Positions 49,243 to 57,285 of a stretch of DNA of 64,000 nt are shown in pieces. The DNA comes from Rhodospirillaceae bacterium (lineage in GTDB: Bacteria; Pseudomonadota; Alphaproteobacteria; Rhodospirillales; Rhodospirillaceae). The position numbers were made by a program, and so were the translations under genes. The notes beneath the pieces are model-generated. The model made no database searches, was not told the DNA's origin, and saw nothing but the letters and a program-made list of their open reading frames with translations. Position 1 is the first letter of the stretch, and every line of letters starts with the position of its first letter. The DNA lies in assembly GCA_002737725.1 (NCBI GenBank), contig NSIP01000007.1, positions 62,001-126,000 on the forward strand. The letters are read 5' to 3'.

Positions 49243-51690
49243 TTAGAATTTAATCGAGGCGTCAACACCCACCAAACGGCGAGCCGCCGGATGGATGAAC
49301 GAGCCGCCGAACTCGGGTGCTGGGATGACTTCAGCTAAGTGCTTGCTGTTGGCCAAGTTCTTCGCAAAGGCCGTAATTGACCACGCGTCGCTTTGGATAC
49401 CAACTCGCAAGTCCACGGTGGTGTAGGCATTGCGACGTTGACCGCAACCATCGCTGGGTGCACCAAACAAAGTCGGGCGGCTTTGGCATTGCACGACATG
49501 GAACCAAGTAGGTCCGATGATGCTGAAGTCCGCGCGGGCCAGCAGGTTGAAGGCGTCGGTGATCGGCGCATCTAACTGCGTGCCAAAGTTCAGGGTGTAA
49601 TCGGCCGTGTAGGGCGATTTGTTGCCTGCCGTGTAGGGGCGTGAGACCATCTTCTTGATCTTGCTATCAAGCGCGTTACCACCGGCATAGACCGACAATT
49701 CGTCAGTGATTTGGGCACTCAAGGCCAATTCAGCGCCGTAGATGCGGACTTTGTCGATGTTGTTGACGACGCGCAGCAGGCCGAAGGGGCCCACCAAGAA
49801 TTCGAAGAACTGCATGTCATCGATGGTGTTGTGGTAGGCCGCGCCGGTTAAGTTGACGCGACGATCCAGAAACTCGGACTTGAAGCCCACTTCAAAGGCC
49901 GATGATGTTTCTTCGCGGAAATCATCGTTGATGATCAGGGCCGCGTTGGTCGGCGCACGATTGAAGAACACATTGACTGTCGCATTCGAGCCTTGGTTGT
50001 TAAAGCCACCGGCCTTAAATCCAATGCCCCAGTTGGCGTACAAGGTGACTTCTTCGCTCGGCTGGAAGCTCAAGCTGATTTTGGGTTCCAACTGGTCAAA
50101 AGTGTTCTTCTTCACGGCTTGCACGCCGCGAGGATTGATCGTTGGGTCCAGCGCCGGGTTCAAGAACGCATTGCCGCCTGAGATGCCGTCGTTCGTGAAA
50201 TCAACAAACTGTGTGCGCGCCGTTGCGGGCACCAGGTTGCGAACCTTGCGTTCTTCACGGTCATAACGCAACGCGATCGAGAATTCGGTATTTTCCTGGA
50301 TGTCATACGCGACTGATCCGAAAGCGGCATAGACGTCGCTCTTGAAGTTGTCGTGCACCAAGGATTCGGTCGCATTCACATCACCGCGCGGCAAGAACAA
50401 CTTCTCGGTGACGCCGCGGCCGCGGTCGATGCCAAGGTTGACGCCAACTTCGCGATCAATGTGCAGGCCGTAAGCGCCGATGATCCAGCGCAGGTCTTGG
50501 TCGGACGATGACGCGAAGCGGATTTCCGCGCTGATGTCTTTTTGGTTACGCACTTGGAACTGCGTGCCATCGCATGCTGTTGGCGTATAGGGGCCCAGGA
50601 ACGAAGCTTCTGGCGTGGGGGCCAGGAATTGCGGCGAGGGCAGACGGAAGCGTTGCGCTGTCAGTTGCGTGACCGAGGCACGGCAGGCGGGGTCTTGGTT
50701 GAAGAAGCCAAAGGCACCCGAAGTGCCATCGGCTGTTAAATCATTCTTAATGTTGCTGTAGAGTGCCCAGGCAGTCAGCGTGCCCGCAGAGTACTCTTGA
50801 TCGATCTTGGCCGAGAGTTCCAAGGTGTCTTGGTCGTTCTCAGGGTCAATGTTGTTAACGAACGAGAACTTATGCTTGTTGACGTTCTCGTTCAGGTCCG
50901 GGTTGCCCAAGAAGGCCGCAAAGCCAGGCAAATGGAACGCCGCGTTGAAGCTGATGGAGGCGGCGTCGACTTGGCCCCAGCGGGCTTTCAAATCAATACT
51001 GGTTTCATCGCTGGGTTCAAATACCAAACGACCTGCAATGTTGTAACCTTCGTAGTCGTCAACGGCTTTCTTGTTCAAGAACGTATTCTTGAAGAAGCCG
51101 TCGGTGGTGCGCCAATCGCCTTGCAGCTTGTAGAACACTTTGTCGTTCACCGGGCCGCTGGAGGCAACCATCGTGGCATAGCTTTTGTTATCAGCAACCG
51201 TGCCTTTAATGATCGACTCTTGCCTGTCGGTGGGCTTGCGGGTGGTGACAATTATGGCACCGGCAGCGGCGTTACGTCCATACAGCGCGCCTTGGGGGCC
51301 TTTCAAAATTTCGATCTGGCTGAGGTCTGAATACTCGCGGTTAAAGGCGGCGGGGTTCGTGGTCAAAATGCCATCAATGATCAGGCCGAAGCTGTTTTCG
51401 GCGTCGCGCGCACCGTTGATGCCGCGGATGTTGACTTGCGTGTCACCGACTTCAGCGGTGTTGACCATGGTCACGCCCGGCGTTAGCGCAACGAAATCTT
51501 CAGCGCGCACGATGCCAGCGTTGGCAATAGTCTCTGAGGTGATGGCGGTGATCGAGGCGGGCACATCTTTCAGCGTTTCAGAGCGCTGACGGGCCGTCAC
51601 AATGATTTCCTCGACCTGAGCTTCGGCGACTGCCGAAAACATCATCAGCGAGCTTACAGAAAGAAAAAGCGACGATTTGAAATTCTTCAC
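49243..51690 (-). CDS. TonB-dependent outer-membrane receptor
   Basis: I start the gene at the GTG at 51690 because AAGGAGG lies 6 nt upstream. It gives 815 residues with a signal peptide, a TonB-box-like segment VEEIIVTARQRSETL, a plug domain (VPASITAITSETI, then IDGILTTNPAAF, QIEILKGPQGALYGRNAAAG), and a long barrel ending in an aromatic Phe (VDASIKF). The family imports scarce ligands. The substrate is not evident. The neighbouring DUF1838, amidase and decayed M14 peptidase could act on what it imports (inference). Confidence 0.95.
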   Translation of the reverse strand: MKNFKSSLFLSVSSLMMFSAVAEAQVEEIIVTARQRSETLKDVPASITAITSETIANAGIVRAEDFVALTPGVTMVNTAEVGDTQVNIRGINGARDAENSFGLIIDGILTTNPAAFNREYSDLSQIEILKGPQGALYGRNAAAGAIIVTTRKPTDRQESIIKGTVADNKSYATMVASSGPVNDKVFYKLQGDWRTTDGFFKNTFLNKKAVDDYEGYNIAGRLVFEPSDETSIDLKARWGQVDAASISFNAAFHLPGFAAFLGNPDLNENVNKHKFSFVNNIDPENDQDTLELSAKIDQEYSAGTLTAWALYSNIKNDLTADGTSGAFGFFNQDPACRASVTQLTAQRFRLPSPQFLAPTPEASFLGPYTPTACDGTQFQVRNQKDISAEIRFASSSDQDLRWIIGAYGLHIDREVGVNLGIDRGRGVTEKLFLPRGDVNATESLVHDNFKSDVYAAFGSVAYDIQENTEFSIALRYDREERKVRNLVPATARTQFVDFTNDGISGGNAFLNPALDPTINPRGVQAVKKNTFDQLEPKISLSFQPSEEVTLYANWGIGFKAGGFNNQGSNATVNVFFNRAPTNAALIINDDFREETSSAFEVGFKSEFLDRRVNLTGAAYHNTIDDMQFFEFLVGPFGLLRVVNNIDKVRIYGAELALSAQITDELSVYAGGNALDSKIKKMVSRPYTAGNKSPYTADYTLNFGTQLDAPITDAFNLLARADFSIIGPTWFHVVQCQSRPTLFGAPSDGCGQRRNAYTTVDLRVGIQSDAWSITAFAKNLANSKHLAEVIPAPEFGGSFIHPAARRLVGVDASIKF

Positions 51691-51998
51691 GTAGAGCCTC
51701 CTTAAAAATATGTTCGAGCACTTGCCCGCCAAAAACAGTGACTACTTCGACCTTGAAAATAGTCGAGCGGCATCACATTGGTAAGAGAAGCTATCAACAA
51801 ATGCCTTTTTTGCAATGCTCAGACAGCTTTTTAACTATGGGCAATCTTGATTTTTCTTCGCGGATGTGGCGCCGGGGCAACACTCTTCAGGCGTTAACCA
51901 ATATTGAAAGTGCCGAATTATCATTCTTAGCCCTTCTCGCTAGGGGAGATTAAGACTTGCGATTATGGTCTGGCTCAGTGAGACGGGGGAAATTGATC
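51691..51998. other. A/T-richer gap between receptor gene and M14 pseudogene
   Basis: This 308-nt gap holds the ribosome-binding site of the TonB-receptor gene at 51696-51703 and otherwise no gene I can support. Several short A/T-rich stretches could contain divergent promoters, but no box pair is convincing. Confidence 0.4.
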
Positions 51999-53527
51999 AT
52001 GTTCAGTCGGATTTGGACGACACTTTTTGTTGTGCCGATGGTTTGGGCAGCCGCAGCACAAGCAGCGCCCCTCTCGGACTACCTTCCGGCCGACGAGACC
52101 TATGATCCAAAGATCCCCACACCCGAAGTGGCGTTGGGTTACGAGGTGGTCCTACATTTGGCGCGGCCCGATTTGATAGCAGCTTAAGCGCAGATGCTGG
52201 GTGCGGCCTGGGACCGCGTCAGCACCGAGATCGTCGGTTATACCCACGAACATCGCCCTATAGTAGCGGTCACGATTACCTCGGCTGAAAACCACGCCAA
52301 GCTCGATGCGATCCGAACCAAACACCTCACGCTCAGCAACCCTGCCGTCAAGGCCCCGATTGACGACGTCATGCCGGTAGTGACGTGGCTCAGCCTTGGC
52401 GTTCATCCCGATTAAGTCAGCTTGCTCGATGCATCTTTGCTGACCATACCACCTGACAGCCGCCATGAGCGAGAAGGCACAAGCCGTGCGTCGTGAAAGT
52501 ATTGTGGTGGTCATGCCGCTGCTGAACCCCGATGGCGCAGGGCGCGGCGTACAATAGATGAATCTGCGTGCATCGAAGGTTCCGGTCGCCGACGATCAGC
52601 ACCGCGAACACAACGCATGCTGGCCGCACCGCCGAGGATGGCATTGCAATTGAGGCGATCAGCAGTGGCAGCACGCGAGCCGGGTCCGATATTGGAAGTA
52701 ACTTCGTGGTGCCGTTGTGAGCGCCCAAGCCGCTGATTGTGACCGTCGAGCCGATCCGTCAGTACGACGCGGGCGAGCTTTAGTATCTGCTTGATCAAAC
52801 CGCCGAAATAGCCACGATCTTGCGTGACATGGGCACGCTTCGTACCGCTGATCTGGCGCGCTACACACATATCATATTGCCCGATGGCAATTACGCCAGT
52901 TTGGGAGAAGATATGGCGAAGTCACTCGATACATGGGTGAAGGCGGGCGGCACGCTGATTGGCACCAAACGCGGCTCATTATGGATGGTCAAAAACAACT
53001 TCGTGGCCACGGAAATTATTGATGATCGGATCGATAGTGGCTTGGACGCGCCGCCGCCCAAAGACAAGAAAGGTGACAACAAAAATCCGCCGCCGCGCCT
53101 CAGTTATGCGCAAAAATAAGTGACCGAAGCCGCCGACAAAGTGCGCGGGGCAATTTTTGCGAGCCAACTCGATTTGGCCCATCCGCTGGGATTTGGTTAT
53201 CGCTCGACGGACATTGCCATGTTCCGCGAAACCCGCGTGATTTTGGGGCGTTCGGAAAATCAATTTGCAACCGTTGTGGCGTAAGCGAACGGCGGGAAAT
53301 TGGCGGGCTATGTGTCGCCCGAGAATTTGAAAAAACTGCTAGGCACGGCTGCGGTGATTACCGAGCAAAGCGGCAAAGGTAGTGTGGTGTTGTTTGCCGA
53401 TAACACGGCGTTTCGCGCCTACTGGCACGCCAATTCGCGCATGGTGCTCAACGTACTATTTTTCTCGACTGCGTTTATGTTCGAGGGGCAACGCTTCGCA
53501 GGAGGCACGGCTGATGATGGCAACTAG
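51999..53527 (+). pseudogene. Decayed M14-type zinc carboxypeptidase gene
   Basis: A signal peptide (MFSRIWTTLFVVPMVWAAAAQA) leads into a recognisable M14 N terminus (LSDYLPADETYDPKIPTPEV). After in-frame stops at 52185-52187 and 52413-52415, and a frameshift, the catalytic stretch appears as VVVMPLLNPDGAGRGVQ followed by a TAG. Farther on, one frame gives the C-terminal domain (DLARYTHIILPDGNYASLGE, then GGTLIGTKRGSLWMVKNNF) broken by TAA at 53117-53119 and 53282-53284, and ends at 53527. Intact members exceed 800 residues; this span holds about 510 codons, so a middle block is also missing. Confidence 0.88.
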
Positions 53528-53533
53528 TTTTAT

Positions 53534-54562
53534 CTACTTTGCTGGTTGAGCCGCAAACGCTCGTTTGCCGGCTTGCAACGCATCGAACAGGCTTTGCGAT
53601 TGCCCGCCTTGCTCGGCGATGACTTTTTTGTTGATGCCCACGGCCACGGCTTTCCAGGCCGCGCGTTGAACAGGCGTGAGTTCATAAGCCGTAAAGCCCA
53701 GTTCAATTTGCCGCGTCAAGCCTGCTGCCGCTGCGCCACGAATGAGGGTGCGGATTTCAAGGTTGCTGGCAAACGAGTCCGTCACGATTTGCGCGTGATC
53801 GGTCGGCAAGCTCTCGAGCCACTTTTTGTTGGCCAGAATCAAATTCCCAATTTGGCAAAATCCGATCAGTGAATAGTGGGGCGCATCACGCACCAATCCC
53901 GTTTCGGCATAGGCGATGGTGGGCGTCACACCGCCATCCAGCAGCCCGGTTTGCAATGACGAAATCACATCCGGGCTGGGCAAATAAATCACATCGGCTT
54001 GGGCGACTTCTAAGAACAACTTGGTGGCGATATCTTGCGTGGTGCGTATGCGTACGCTCTTGATATCTGCGGGGGTGAGGATGGGTTTGCGTGCAAATAT
54101 ATTTTGTGGCCCCAATTCTAACCACCGCAGGGCCACCAGGCCTTTGTCGGCGGCCAGTTGGTTGACACGCGGAATGATGAAGTTGTCGATGATGAAATCC
54201 ACTTCATCCACGCTGTCGAACAAAAACGGGATAGTCAGAACGCCCACTTCGGGCATGACGCTCGACAACACCAACGTGGACAAGGACGCCACCTGTATGC
54301 GCCCACGACGCAACGCGGTGAGCACTTGTTCTTCTGAACCGCCTTCGCCGTGGATCAACATGTTCGGGGCCAGCGCGCCGTTGGATTTTGTTTTTAAGCG
54401 CTCAGCATAGTCCGTGAATAATTTGGCACCGGGTGAACCGGGAATCACATAGGCACCTACGGCCACTTCGGTGGCGGCATGGGCCGGGGCTGCGGCCAGT
54501 GCTGCGGCGGTTGAGAGAAGGGTGCGTCGGCAAAGAAGTGAGGGCATAGCCCAATGTATCAT
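53534..54562 (-). CDS. TRAP-type substrate-binding protein (DctP family), no transporter partners
   Basis: From the ATG at 54562 the 342-residue protein has a signal with CRRTLLSTAAALAAAPAHA and the DctP fold. It shows VGAYVIPGSPGAKLFTDYAE, GEGGSEEQVLTALRRGRIQVA, the ligand-orienting stretch KSVRIRTTQDIATKLF, and LQTGLLDGGVTPTIAYAETG. It should bind an organic acid in the periplasm. No DctQ/DctM membrane genes lie nearby, so it is either an orphan serving a distant permease or a relic. A longer reading upstream is only repeat copy C in translation (KAPSPRPSPKREG). Confidence 0.87.
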   Translation of the reverse strand: MIHWAMPSLLCRRTLLSTAAALAAAPAHAATEVAVGAYVIPGSPGAKLFTDYAERLKTKSNGALAPNMLIHGEGGSEEQVLTALRRGRIQVASLSTLVLSSVMPEVGVLTIPFLFDSVDEVDFIIDNFIIPRVNQLAADKGLVALRWLELGPQNIFARKPILTPADIKSVRIRTTQDIATKLFLEVAQADVIYLPSPDVISSLQTGLLDGGVTPTIAYAETGLVRDAPHYSLIGFCQIGNLILANKKWLESLPTDHAQIVTDSFASNLEIRTLIRGAAAAGLTRQIELGFTAYELTPVQRAAWKAVAVGINKKVIAEQGGQSQSLFDALQAGKRAFAAQPAK

Positions 54563-54578
54563 AGAAATATTTCTTTCT

Positions 54579-54683
54579 ACTCCCTCTCTTTTGGGAGAGG
54601 GGCGGGGTGAGGGGGCTTTGTTTTTTAAGAGAAGACTTGGCTCAATAACCCAAAACGAACTCGCCCTCACCCGCCCTTTCAGA
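54579..54683. repeat. Palindromic intergenic repeat, copy C
   Basis: The left arm is CCCTCTCTTTTGGGAGAGGG followed by GGGGTGAGGG. The right arm is CCCTCACCCGCCC, ending against an SDR gene fragment. The centre is A/T-rich. It sits just before the TRAP protein start. Confidence 0.8.
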
Positions 54684-54764
54684 CCCCTCGCGTGCAAAGG
54701 CGATAGCCATACCTCGACCAATGCCTGATGAACTGCCTCTAATCAGTACGACTTTATGACCGAG
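54684..54764 (-). pseudogene. N-terminal scrap of a short-chain dehydrogenase gene
   Basis: Read on the minus strand, 26 codons give GHKVVLIRGSSSGIGRGMAI followed by AFAREG, the Rossmann start of an SDR with its GxxxGIG cofactor loop. The next codons are repeat copy C, so the rest of the gene is gone. No start codon is visible upstream. This suggests a deletion or insertion in which the repeat became the new border. Confidence 0.72.
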
Positions 54765-54820
54765 TCTTATGTGCGTCCTCTGGGTTTATGGCTCATTGCT
54801 GTCATGTTCAGTTCTTATTT

Positions 54821-56788
54821 CTAAATCGTGCGGGCTAATTTTGCGGCGTCGGATGTGGCGGCCCAAATGCCGCGTGGGGCAACACAATCGCCAACAGCCA
54901 AGACGCCATCGGGGAAGTTATCAGCGGCTGTCCCCGTATTGAGGATGATCGCATCGAAGGGACCAAGCTTTTGCTCGCTCGCCAAAATGGCACCGCCGTC
55001 TTTGACTGCCTTTACTAATGTCTCCGTCAGAACTGTGATTTTATTTTGACGCAGTCGCACGTTGAGGGTTTTAATTTCCCAGGTCAGCGTCAGCGCGGTA
55101 TCGCCCAGCGCCCGCTCGGGCGTCGTCACCGTCACGTGCGTTACCTTTGGGTCTGCTGCAAGCGTTTCCACCAGCGACACGGTGGGCCAGCCGCCTTCTT
55201 CCTCAATCACAAGCACCGCGCCAGACACCTGCACACGGCCAGCCAACACATCACGACCATGGGGCAGGTTGGCTGTTCCCGGAATGCCGTCGAACAAATA
55301 GGGGCGCAACCGCCACACCGCCGTCGGGCCGGGCGTGGCACCGGTGGCCCAAATCACCGTCTCGGCTTCGATGTTTTTGGCATCGGTGACATTGTGGTTC
55401 AGGAAGATACGTACTTGCAGGTGTTCAAGTTCGCCTTGCCACCACGCCAATGCGGGTTTCATTTCTGCACGGTGCGGGGCCTGCACGGCAAGGCGAAAAT
55501 CACCGCCCAACGACGATTGTTTTTCGTAAATCGACACACGATGGCCGCGCAAGGCCAACACGCGGGCCGCTTCCATGCCTGCTGGGCCTCCACCAATCAC
55601 AGCAACAGTTTGTGGCCGCGCGCTCAGGCCAACATCGCCGATATCATGCTCGCGCCCTGCAACGGGATTAATCACGCATGAGCCGGGAATGCCCCGGAAC
55701 ACAAAGCCGACACACGCTTGGTTACACGACATGCAGGGGCGAATGCGATGCGCATTGCCGCTTTCAACTTTTGTGCCCCACTCAGGGTCGGCAATCCATG
55801 TCCGCGCCATGGCGACAATGTCAGCCGAGCCTTCGGCTATGACCTGCTCGGCTTCTTCGGCTGAGCGAATACGCCCGGCGATAACAACGGGGACCTTGAT
55901 GGCCTGTTTGAAGGCTTTACCTTCTTCGCGAAGCTGAACGCGGGTTTGTGCCATGTGCGCGATGGATGAAGACTCAGGGGGCGACCAACCCGAGCCCGTC
56001 ATCACGCTAACGTAATCGACTAATCCCGCATCAGCTAGCGCCTTCATGCTCGCCACCGATTCATCCAAGCCATAGTCGATGGGTGATCCGGGGATGTGAT
56101 GGCGCGCTGACGTGCGCACACCCACGGCAATCGAGCTTCCGACATTATCGCGGATGGAATCCATGATCTGTCGAATAAACCGAATGCGGTTTTCGAACGA
56201 ACCGCCATAGTCATCGGTGCGGCGGTTAAGAACAGGCGACAAAAACGAGCCCAATAAATAGTCTGTAGACGTCTGGACTTCGATGGCATCAAGCCCCGCA
56301 TCGCGGCACCGTCGCGCTGCTTGCCCATAGGCTGTAATCAGCTCGCGAATTTCGCGACCTGTCATTTGCTTGGGCACTTCACCTGCTAAGTTCGGAACAG
56401 GCGAGGGGGCAAGTGCCACACCGCCGCGAATAAAACTATCTTTATGTCCGCCATGCCAAAGTGTGATTGCCAGTCGTGACCCTGCGGCGCGGATCTCCTC
56501 AGCCGAGCGGCGCAAACTTGGAATCACCTCATCGCTATACAAATGGATGCCGAGGCTGCGGCTTGAGGTGCTGGCATGGACGGGCGCGGACTCGCTGCCC
56601 ACCATGGCCGCACCGCCCTTGGCGCGCGCCATCAGGTAGGCCTGAAATCGATCACTGATTCCGACCTCGCCGTTGCCCAGGGCCATGCCGTGGCCGCTCA
56701 TGACGGCGCGGTGGCGTAAGGTGATCGGCCCTATGCGTATGGGCGATAACAACTTTGGAAAACTCATATCAGTCTTGGCGCTGGTCAT
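54821..56788 (-). CDS. Old-yellow-enzyme-family Fe-S flavoprotein (dienoyl-CoA reductase/demethylase type)
   Basis: The 655-residue protein has an FMN TIM barrel (SFPKLLSPIRIGPITLRHRAV, then LDAIEVQTSTDYLLGSFLSP and DYGGSFENRIRF), then a [4Fe-4S] cysteine set (PCMSCNQACVGF, with a fourth Cys in PGSCVINPV), and a C-terminal FAD/NAD(P) part (VAVIGGGPAGMEAARVLALRG). This is the 2,4-dienoyl-CoA reductase, trimethylamine-dehydrogenase and N-methylproline-demethylase architecture. The usual active-site motif HPNGHG-like stretch is QTSTDYLLG here, so the substrate may be unusual. It has no close operon partner. Confidence 0.92.
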   Translation of the reverse strand: MTSAKTDMSFPKLLSPIRIGPITLRHRAVMSGHGMALGNGEVGISDRFQAYLMARAKGGAAMVGSESAPVHASTSSRSLGIHLYSDEVIPSLRRSAEEIRAAGSRLAITLWHGGHKDSFIRGGVALAPSPVPNLAGEVPKQMTGREIRELITAYGQAARRCRDAGLDAIEVQTSTDYLLGSFLSPVLNRRTDDYGGSFENRIRFIRQIMDSIRDNVGSSIAVGVRTSARHHIPGSPIDYGLDESVASMKALADAGLVDYVSVMTGSGWSPPESSSIAHMAQTRVQLREEGKAFKQAIKVPVVIAGRIRSAEEAEQVIAEGSADIVAMARTWIADPEWGTKVESGNAHRIRPCMSCNQACVGFVFRGIPGSCVINPVAGREHDIGDVGLSARPQTVAVIGGGPAGMEAARVLALRGHRVSIYEKQSSLGGDFRLAVQAPHRAEMKPALAWWQGELEHLQVRIFLNHNVTDAKNIEAETVIWATGATPGPTAVWRLRPYLFDGIPGTANLPHGRDVLAGRVQVSGAVLVIEEEGGWPTVSLVETLAADPKVTHVTVTTPERALGDTALTLTWEIKTLNVRLRQNKITVLTETLVKAVKDGGAILASEQKLGPFDAIILNTGTAADNFPDGVLAVGDCVAPRGIWAATSDAAKLARTI

Positions 56789-56891
56789 GGTGTAGCGACG
56801 CTCCCAGGATAGTTTAGAGCTCAGAGTAGAAACTCAAGGCTCTTCGCCCAGTTTCGTGCCCGCTCCCGACACAAATCAAACAATTTATTAT

Positions 56892-57068
56892 TCCTCGCCC
56901 CCGGAGCGAAGCGAGCGGGGGAGAGGGATGCGTCGCGTTAGGGAGGAGTAGCCGAATTTACGCAAAGCTGGGTGAGGGGGCCACGAACTCGCCGCTCTGA
57001 CAAACGCACCATTCTGCAGGCATCGTTAAAACAACTAACCCCTCACCCTGCCCTCTCCCTTCGCGTGG
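56892..57068. repeat. Palindromic intergenic repeat, copy D (longest)
   Basis: The left arm is CTCGCCCCCGGAGCGAAGCG, then GGGGAGAGGG and later GGGTGAGGGGG. The right arm is CCCCTCACCCTGCCCTCTCC. The centre is longer than in copies A-C. It opens the non-coding island 56789-57285. Confidence 0.75.
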
Positions 57069-57110
57069 TTTGTGGCTCGACCCTCCGGGGGATGTCTGGA
57101 ATTCGCAAGT

Positions 57111-57139
57111 ACGGTTCATGACTTTCAGCCCTGAACCGT
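57111..57139. repeat. Perfect 8-bp inverted repeat
   Basis: ACGGTTCA (57111-57118) and TGAACCGT (57132-57139) are exact complements around a 13-nt spacer. It may be a regulator site or a hairpin and stands between repeat copy D and the parS-like site. Confidence 0.5.
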
Positions 57140-57157
57140 CTGCTCGTATCACTCCAT

Positions 57158-57173
57158 TGTTGCACGTGAAACA
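57158..57173. other. parS-like ParB-binding centromere site
   Basis: The 16-mer TGTTGCACGTGAAACA fits the parS consensus TGTTNCACGTGNAACA at all 14 fixed positions. ParB binds such sites to segregate the chromosome origin. With equal base frequencies, 14 fixed positions in 64 kb give an expected count near 0.0002. parA/parB are not in the window. Only one such site was found. Confidence 0.75.
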
Positions 57174-57202
57174 ATTTTTGCGCGACAATGAGCGACCGGA
57201 TC

Positions 57203-57232
57203 ATACCGCTGCGGTATATACCGCAGCGGTAT
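57203..57232. promoter_or_regulatory. Two abutting operator-like palindromes
   Basis: ATACCGCTGCGGTAT (57203-57217) and ATACCGCAGCGGTAT (57218-57232) are each palindromes around one central base, and together they form a perfect 30-bp palindrome. The spacing is one and a half helical turns. This is the shape of a tandem site for a dimeric repressor (TetR-like by form). A related third site is at 62825. No regulator gene is in the window, and the nearest starts are the flavoprotein gene (56788, minus) and nothing on the plus strand. Confidence 0.65.
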
Positions 57233-57259
57233 GCCTGTTAATTTTCGACATTAACAGGC
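57233..57259. terminator. Hairpin next to the operator pair
   Basis: GCCTGTTAAT (57233-57242) pairs exactly with ATTAACAGGC (57250-57259) around a 7-nt loop. It begins directly after the operator-like palindromes, 26 nt from the stop of the exported NmrA-like gene. It could be that gene's terminator on the minus strand, but no T-run is evident. Confidence 0.5.
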
Positions 57260-57285
57260 GGAACAGGCTCAAGCAGCTCGTGATT

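Noticed and set aside
54563-54721. Longer N terminus for the TRAP binding protein
   Set aside because: It is the translation of repeat copy C (SPRPSPKREG) and puts the signal peptide in the middle of the protein.
57239-57253. CtrA-like TTAA...TTAA motif
   Set aside because: The spacer is 9 nt rather than 7, and the bases are better explained as the stem of the hairpin 57233-57259.
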